Assembly (NCBI GenBank): GCA_022605405.1
Contig: JABYQQ010000018.1
Coordinates: 620,001-684,000 of the forward strand
DNA from: Earliella scabrosa
Lineage: Eukaryota > Basidiomycota > Agaricomycetes > Polyporales > Polyporaceae
DNA: 64,000 nt
Direction: 5' to 3'
The position numbers were made by a program, and so were the translations under genes. The notes below the pieces were generated by a model. It was not told the DNA's origin. It ran no database searches and saw nothing but the letters and a program-made list of their open reading frames with translations. Positions 57,888 through 64,000 of the stretch are shown piece by piece; within the stretch, counting starts at the first letter, position 1, and each line of letters starts with the position of its first letter.

Positions 57888-60800
57888 TCACGTTGCGTCA
57901 GGACGAGCCGGCGGTCGCGAGACACGCCCGGAACGGAGCGTGGTCTGCGACGGCGTCGTGTACTCGACACGGGGGTTGATGCGGACAGGAGCGGGTGAAC
58001 GAGGGCGTGGCGCAGCGGGCGGAACTGCGGGTGCTCGGCGGCGACGAGTGGGCTTAGGAGGGGCAGGTGCGGAGGACGGCTCGGGCGGAGCGGACGAGGG
58101 AGGAGCAGCCTGAGTGGCGGGGACCTGTGAGATAGAAGTAGTAGAACTGTCAGTAGAATCAAACACGGCGTGGGCGGAATGCGAGACGAGCGACGGAGGG
58201 GGACAGGGAGCACGAGGGTGGCGACGATGGAAGCGTTCGAGCTTCTCATTGTCGGTGGTAGGGATGTCGGAGAGCGGGATCCAGGAGTCCTCGTCGGAGG
58301 ATAAGCCGTTCCAGTGCACGAGGTACTCGTAGCGCTGGCCAAGCTTGCGGCAGTCGAGGATGGAGTGGATGGTGGTGGGAGAGTCGTCGTCAGCAAGTTG
58401 GAAAGGTTGCGGAGAGGAATGGGGATGGAAGTCGGAAGGGTCGTGGTAAGGCTCTAGAAGGGAAACGTGGAAGACGGGGTGAAGGCGTGAGAGGTAAGGA
58501 GGGAGGCGGAGCTTGTAGGTAGAGTCGGAGAGTACGCGTTCGATGGGGAAGGGACCAAGGCGGCGGTGGTCAAGCTTGTCGGAGGGTCGGGTCGTCTTGA
58601 TGTTGCGGCGGAGGAGCCACACAAGCTGGTCGGGCTGGTACTGAGGGCTTTCGGAGACGCGCTGGTTGTAGTAGCGCGTTTGACGCTCCTGAGCCTTCGC
58701 GAGCTCAACACGAAGTTCGCGATGGAGGCGGTCGAGACGAGTGGCGAGGTCAGCAGCAGCAGGGACGTTGGGCTTGACGGACTCGTCCTCGGAGAGACGA
58801 GGCTCGAAGGCAGGGTGGAAGCCGTACGTCGCAAGGAAGGGCGACATCTTCGTGGAGGCGTTCTCATGGTTGTTGAACGCGAACTCCGCAAGCGGGAGAT
58901 AATCGACCCAATCGTCTTGCTGATACGAGACGTAGGCGCGGAGGTAGGCCTCGAGCGTCTGGTTGGTGCGCTCAGAGAGGCCGTCGGTCTGGGGGTGGTA
59001 TGCGGTCGAGTGCTTGAGTTCGACCTGCAGAAGAGAGGTCAGCTCTTTCCAGAAGTTCGACACGAACGTCGAGCCTCTGTCGGAGATGATGGACTCGGGG
59101 AGGCCGTGGTATCGGAAGATCCGATCCAGGAACAGCCACGCGAGACCGGGTGCGTCGAGCGACTCGTTGCAGGGTATGAAATGCGCGTATCGCGTGAAGC
59201 GATCACACACGACCCAGATCGAGTCGTACCCATGCGAGCGAGGCAGCTTGACGATGAAGTCCATGGTGATGGACCTCCATGGACGGTCAGGGATGTCGAG
59301 TGGGCGGAGAAGCCCGTACGGCTTATGGCGAGGCATCTTGATCCTACCGCACACGTCGCAGGCGCGAACGTAGTTGCGCACGTAGGTAGCCAAGCCAGGC
59401 CAGGAGAAGTCGCGCTGCACGAACTTGAGCGTGCGCGTGCGACCGGGGTGACCTGAAACAACGGAGTCGTGACGGGAACGAAGGATGTCAGCGCGTAAGG
59501 AAAGGGGAACATAGAGCAAACCACGGTGAAAGACGAGGTTGCCCTCGAGACGGAAGTCCTTGTCTTGACGAGCGAGAGCATTGCGCCACTCCTGGTCGGA
59601 GCTCAGCGCGGCCTTGTATCGCTCGAGGAACTCTGCGTTGTCTACAGACAACGTCGTGAGCGTCGAGACTTGAATTGAGGGAGGCGCGGCCGACGAAGCG
59701 TCTTGGGAGCTTCGGAAGAGTCGTTCTGTGTGCAGAGGCGTCAGCAAAACTTTTTCGTTCGCGCGGAGGACGTCATCCCCCTCTCGAGGCGCGAAGTCGG
59801 CGCGCCGTGAGGGCGCATCGGCGGGGTTCTTAAGTCCAGGTGCATAGTCAAGACGAAAATTAAACTCTGAAAGGAACATAGACCAACGCGCTTGGCGCCG
59901 GTTGAGAACACGAGAAGTCATGAAGTATTCAAGATTTTTGTGGTCAGAAACAACAGCGACGGGTACGTCCGTGCCAATCAGCCAGGCACGCATGTCGCGG
60001 AACGATTCCACGATCGCGAGCAGCTCCTTATCATAGATCTCATAGTTGATCTCCGCAGGCGTGAGCTTGCGCGAGAAGTATGCAACCGGGTGGAGAAACC
60101 CGTCGGAGTCTGGCTGATGGAGGACACCTGCAATCGCAAAGTCAGAAGCATCGGTAGCGAGCGTGCAGGGGAGCGAAGGGTCAAAATGGCGGAGCAAAGG
60201 CGAACGAGTAAACGCACGCTTCAGCGCGTTGAACGCGTCAGCGGCCTGAGGCGAAAGGACGAACGGACCAGCGCGCTTGTCTTTCCGCGTCAACGCGTTC
60301 AGCGGAGCGACTATGCGCGCGTAGCCATCGATGAAACGACGATAAAAATTGGTAAAGCCAAGAAAAGACTGAATGTCCTTTACGGACAAAGGAACGGGCC
60401 AATCGGCGACCGTCTCGAGCTTCCGAGGGTGCATCTTAATCCCTTCTGCGCTGAGGAGGTACCCGAGGTACTCAACCTCGGACTGGTCGAACGCGCACTT
60501 CTTCGCGTTTGCGAACAGACCAGCTGCGCGAAGGCGCTCGAGCACGAGCTTGACATGCTCATTGTGCTCCTCCTGTGTGCGCGAAAAGATCAGAATGTCG
60601 TCGATGTAGACGACGCACACCACATCGAGCAGGTCGCGTAGCACATCTTGAATGAAGCCCTGAAAAATACCGGGAGCATTAGTGAGTCCAAACGGCATGA
60701 CGGTGTACTCGAAGAGTCCCAAGTGCGTCCGAAACGCAGTCTTCCACTCATCGCCCTCGCGAATGCGAATCAAATTGAATGCATTCTTAAGGTCGATGAC

Positions 60801-62308
60801 GGAGAAGACCGTGCATCCGCGCACTCGGTCCAAGAGATCGTCAACGAGTGGGAGTGGGTAGCGGTTCTTCTTGGTGATCGCGTTGAGGCCACGGTAGTCG
60901 ACGCAGAGGCGAAGCTCGCCAGTCTTCTTCCGGACGAAGAGAACCGGGGCGCCGGCAGGCGAGGTCGAGCGTCGGATGAACCCCTTGCGGAGGTTCGACT
61001 CGACGTACTCGAACAACACCTCGCGCTCCTTCTGCGAGAGGTGGTAGAGTGGTCCGAAGGGCGGAGACTTGCCCTCTTCAACCTCAATGGCGGCGTCGAA
61101 GCCTGGGCGGTGTGGTGGCAGCTTCTCGACGTCAACCGGAGAGAATACCGAGGCGTAGTCGCGGTATTTCTCCGGGACGTGCTGAAGGAAGTCGTCGGGA
61201 GCTGGGGCTGGATCCGGGACCTGGTCAGATGGCGGAGGACTTGAGGAGGCGTCGGAGAAGGTCGCGGAGGCGATCTTGTAGCCAGGTGACCCAGCCGGGT
61301 GGTACCAGAGGAGAGCCGAGGGGTTGGTGCGCGCGTACTTGCGAAAGCGCGCGGAGTTGACGAAGGAGATGTTGAGTGTCGGGGCGTCGGAGGATGGCGT
61401 AGACGAAGGAGACGGTGGGCGAGGGAACGGAAAGCCAGGGGTGGCCGTAGAGAGCGAAGTCGAGCCGGTTTGACCTCGGCCAATGCCGGACTCGGACATA
61501 TGACGTGGAAAAAGCGAGGTCGAGAGTCGAGGGGCATAGTGAGGGAGCGTGGTTGAGGCGAGGAAAGAGCCTTGAGCTTGAGGCATGCGTGCGGCTTGAT
61601 CAGAGCGCGCGACGCGGTCGGGGCGAGCAGGAACGAGCACGCGGCCGTTAAGACCTAAGCCTAAACCGACCGACGTGGGGGTGAACGCGTTCATGGACGA
61701 GACGAGTGGGTTCACTCGGGGAAGACCTCGGCCTTGCCCAAGTGCGAAGACAGGGAACGAGGGCTGGGCGCCGCAGCACGACAGCGTGAGCTGCCGCTTA
61801 GCCCAGTCGATGCTTGGATTATGGCGTTCAAGCCAGTCGAGACCTAGAATAATGGGATAAGGGACGGAGACGATGCCCAAGGCGATCGTCTCCGAGTGAG
61901 CGCGTACACGTAAAGAGGTGATTATGTCGTGAGTGACCAAACCCGTCGCGATCGGGCGGTCATCAACAGCTGTAATAGACACTGGTTCGTCCTTTAGACG
62001 ACGTGGGAGACCGTGCCTATTGGCGAAGGCGAGAGATATACACGACGCGGTAGCACCGCAGTCGACGAGCGCGTATGTACAAATGGGCTTGCGGTTAGGG
62101 AACTGAAGCGTGACAGAGATGAAGAAATGCGACGAAGACGTCGGCGAAGCATGTACATGCGAAGATAGCTGAAAGCGCGGGGCAGAGAGCAGCTTAGGTG
62201 TCCACACGCCGTTGCTCAAGCGGACGTGGGTTGGAACTCCCGACACGGGCTTATGAGTCCCTTGTGTCGCCGGGGGCTCCGGGACTGCATGAGAGCTGCC
62301 GGCTAGGC
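57888..62308 (-). CDS. pol: retrotransposon pol polyprotein (PR-RT-RH-IN-chromodomain)
   Basis: The long frame is open for over 1450 codons with no stop. It has no good ATG at its head and is continuous with the -1 frame after the gag slippery site, so expression as Gag-Pol is likely. Domains in order (numbered from codon 62246): aspartic protease near residue 62 (VDCGATASC; the usual Ser/Thr is Cys), reverse transcriptase (LRLCVDYRGLN ... VYIDDILIF) about 400-600, RNase H (LATDASDFAIAGVL) about 690, and integrase zinc finger (HPGRTRTLKF ... CDVCGRI). The integrase DDE core follows (TMDFIVKL, ISDRGSTF, HPQTDGLSERTNQ), then a chromodomain (YEYLVHWNGLSSDEDSW) about 1290. The tail is Pro/Arg-rich. 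Chromodomains direct insertion to modified chromatin. All key motifs are intact. Confidence 0.93.
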
Positions 62309-62315
62309 TTTTCCC
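62256..62315 (-). promoter_or_regulatory. candidate -1 ribosomal frameshift signal (slippery site plus pseudoknot)
   Basis: GGGAAAA on the minus strand (62309-62315) sits in the gag frame as G GGA AAA, a canonical X XXY YYZ heptamer, six bases before the gag stop. Five nt after the heptamer GCCGG (62299-62303) can pair with CCGGC (62269-62273). AGTCCC inside the loop (62281-62286) can pair with GGGACT downstream (62256-62261). Together these are an H-type pseudoknot layout. Slipping back one base leads straight into the open pol frame. Confidence 0.75.
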
Positions 62316-63502
62316 GACGAGGGAGCAGCCTTACCGCGAAAACGACGCTTTGCGTCCTCGGACATGTTCGGGCACGCGTTCGCACGATGCTTGCCCTGTC
62401 CGCAGTAGAAACAGAGACCCTCTTTGAAGCGACGATCGCGCTCCTCGGGGGTCAACTTGGTGTGTTTCATTGCGTCAACCTCCATCGGGACGTGGCCGTC
62501 AGCCGCGCCCGAGTTGGCCGGAGTAGACGACGACGAGGCCGTCTGACTAGTAGCCGTGGTACGAGCGGTGTACGAGCGGTCATTGCCGCGAGACGAGCTC
62601 GAAGATGAGTGCTTCTGCTTTGAGCCGTGACGACGGCTCTCGACTTGGAGCAGATGTAGCTTAGCGTCAGCGTTAATGACGATGGGGATCCACTCAGCGA
62701 GGGTGGACGGACGGTCGTGCGTGACAAGAGCGAGCTTCAGCTCGGGCTTAAGGCCACGCGTGAACTGTGTGATGGCCATGCTCTCCGTCCAATCAATGTA
62801 CTCGAGGCACTCCTCGAACTGGTTCGCATACGCGGCAGCAGGTCCAGTCTGCGTGAGACCCTCGATCTTATGGAGCATCTTCATAACGATGTCCGGGTCC
62901 TCGAAGCGCTTACGGAAAGCGGCAATAAGGCCTTCGTAGTCGTACATGAGCTCGGGGCTCCGTAGACGAGTGGCCTTCAGCCACGACTTGGGGCTTCCAT
63001 CTCCGAGCCACGATGCAAAATATATGCACTTACGATCATCCGACGCGTTCGCAAGCGCCGGCGTGAGCAGAATCGCGGTCTCAACCTCCAATAGGAACGC
63101 GTCGACCTCGGAGGCCTTGCCGTTGAAGACGCGGGGCTTGCGCACGGTGACGCTACCACTCGCGGCTGGGCTGGGAGTCGAGGACGGAGCAGCGAAGCGA
63201 CGCTGCTGTTGTTCCGGGAGGGACAGCCACTCGACATGCTTGAGGAGGGACTCGATGGCGGTCCCTTGGCGGTAGATGGACTCGAAGATCCCGCGGAAAA
63301 ACGCCTGGTCGGATTGAGGCGAGGCGGACTCGGGTTGGGGAGGCTGCTGGCCCGGGGGAACTTGCGGGGGCGCAGTGGGGATGCCTGGCGGGGGAGCCTG
63401 AGCATTAATATGCTCGTCGGTGGGCTGCTCGGTCGCGCCCTGGGTCTGCGGATCTCCCCATTGCTCCATTCCAGCGCCTGGGTAGAGATCTGGACGCTCC
63501 AT
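62303..63502 (-). CDS. gag: retrotransposon gag protein
   Basis: A 399-aa frame. The N-terminal 100 residues are Pro/Gln-rich. The central part (about 125-290) is the Ty3-type Gag capsid region (RVFNGKASEVDAFLLEVE, FASWLGDGSPKSWLKA, FRKRFEDPDIVMKMLHKI, ITQFTRGLKPELKLAL). A single CCHC zinc knuckle near the C-terminus (CFYCGQGKHRANAC) would bind element RNA. The C-terminal FRGKAAPSSGKA-stop overlaps the slippery sequence. The ATG at 63502 follows a 156-nt leader after the 5' LTR. Pol follows in the -1 frame. Confidence 0.93.
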   Translation of the reverse strand: MERPDLYPGAGMEQWGDPQTQGATEQPTDEHINAQAPPPGIPTAPPQVPPGQQPPQPESASPQSDQAFFRGIFESIYRQGTAIESLLKHVEWLSLPEQQQRRFAAPSSTPSPAASGSVTVRKPRVFNGKASEVDAFLLEVETAILLTPALANASDDRKCIYFASWLGDGSPKSWLKATRLRSPELMYDYEGLIAAFRKRFEDPDIVMKMLHKIEGLTQTGPAAAYANQFEECLEYIDWTESMAITQFTRGLKPELKLALVTHDRPSTLAEWIPIVINADAKLHLLQVESRRHGSKQKHSSSSSSRGNDRSYTARTTATSQTASSSSTPANSGAADGHVPMEVDAMKHTKLTPEERDRRFKEGLCFYCGQGKHRANACPNMSEDAKRRFRGKAAPSSGKA

Positions 63503-63658
63503 GGGGAAAAGAAGTAGGTCAGTGACAGCGGGCGCTCTGGGCGCTTAATGGGCGGAAGCGAAGAAGGAAGGGAATACCGGGGAGGACCAAAAGTCCTGCG
63601 TGCTCCTGGGGACTTGGGGCGGGCTCGCAACGGCGAGTTTTGGGTGGTCGAATCAAAC

Positions 63659-63991
63659 TGTAACGGTCCGCGGCCGAGGGAGGACGTGGACGAGAGACGA
63701 GAGGCGGGAGACGAGGCGCGGGCGCGTTACGAGACGTCGGGCAGGCGCGAGAACGAGAAGCAAGGAAGCCGGGGGCGGTACGGCGTTGATTCGACAAGGG
63801 TACACGTAAGCGAGCGCGAGCCTTATGTACAGAAAGCCTAACTACGGTGCCTGGAAGAACATACGAGAGCATCACGAAAACTTACAGAAGGAAGGAGCGA
63901 GAATGTCGGGAAATACCATAAACAGTAACTAATTGATCCGGGTGGTACGTAGAGAGTCCATGAGGCTCGTGTACGGCGTGGCGCCGTTACA
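63659..63991 (-). repeat. 5' LTR
   Basis: It is 333 bp with the same termini as the left copy. It should hold the promoter for the minus-strand element RNA. The sequence just inside it does not match the TGG start of a common tRNA primer site, so the priming mechanism is unclear. Confidence 0.95.
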
Positions 63992-64000
63992 GCCCCGCGG

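Larger units (their letters stand above)
57431..63991 (-). mobile_element. full-length Ty3/Gypsy LTR retrotransposon (chromovirus)
   Basis: The element is 6561 bp, transcribed on the minus strand. Two 333-bp LTRs (57431-57763 and 63659-63991) begin TGTAACGG and end CCGTTACA, and I see no difference between them. Flanking GCCCC at 57426-57430 and 63992-63996 is a 5-bp target-site duplication. Internal order on the minus strand is 5' LTR, leader of 156 nt, gag, pol (protease, reverse transcriptase, RNase H, integrase, chromodomain), purine tract, 3' LTR. The integrase-before-end order and chromodomain place it among fungal chromoviruses. Identical LTRs and intact ORFs indicate a very recent insertion, probably still mobile. 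Confidence 0.95.

Noticed and set aside
59892..61244. two open frames of about 200-250 codons on the plus strand
   Set aside because: They are antisense to pol, whose domains are unmistakable on the minus strand.

Overview
This is nuclear DNA of an agaricomycete basidiomycete, most likely a wood-decay fungus of the Polyporales type. The evidence is many short (about 50-60 nt) GT-AG introns, small intergenic gaps, a secreted protein with a fungal CBM1 cellulose-binding module, GH71 remnants, five cytochrome P450 genes of basidiomycete type, MYND and F-box family expansions, and a Ty3/Gypsy chromovirus. Gene models were spliced by hand from the sequence. Function names rest on recognised motifs, not on database searches.

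Layout. 0.8-1.75 kb: secreted CBM1 protein (-). 2.8-3.1 kb: small GC-rich element with 27-bp terminal inverted repeats. 3.9-5.4 and 11.1-12.5 kb: two paralogous wax-synthase-type MBOAT acyltransferases with matching exon structure. They flank a convergent pair that makes GDP-L-fucose: GDP-mannose 4,6-dehydratase (5.97-7.5 kb, +) and GDP-L-fucose synthase (7.9-9.4 kb, -). A decayed GH71 glucanase lies at 10.0-10.85 kb. 13.0-14.2 kb: MYND zinc-finger protein; two relatives follow at 24.7-27.5 kb (-), one with a frameshift. 14.4-16.9 kb: siderophore-iron MFS transporter (-), with a consensus iron-GATA site 215 bp upstream. 17.6-21.8 kb: Mug190/tricalbin-like lipid-transfer protein with C2 domains. 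22.5-23.5 kb: secreted cysteine-rich CPL1-like protein (-).

29.4-39.8 kb: four related P450 genes (+ - - -), each with a TATA box 60-90 bp upstream of its start. 41.0-47.0 kb: a small secreted protein, an orphan gene lying between two direct copies of a P450 3' end, and a fifth, unrelated P450 (-). 48.5-56.4 kb: accessory region with a Ulp1-like cysteine-peptidase fold gene, an unknown lysine-rich protein, a nucleotidyltransferase-fold-like protein and an F-box protein with an 18-bp minisatellite. 57.4-64.0 kb: a complete, apparently intact LTR retrotransposon (-) with no visible LTR differences, a 5-bp target duplication, gag and pol ORFs, and a candidate -1 frameshift signal (GGGAAAA plus pseudoknot) between them.

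The GDP-fucose enzymes catalyse consecutive steps and probably supply fucose for cell-wall or exopolysaccharide fucosylation. The P450 array looks like an inducible set for xenobiotic or secondary metabolism, but no terpene synthase, PKS or NRPS backbone gene is present, so a full biosynthetic cluster cannot be claimed.
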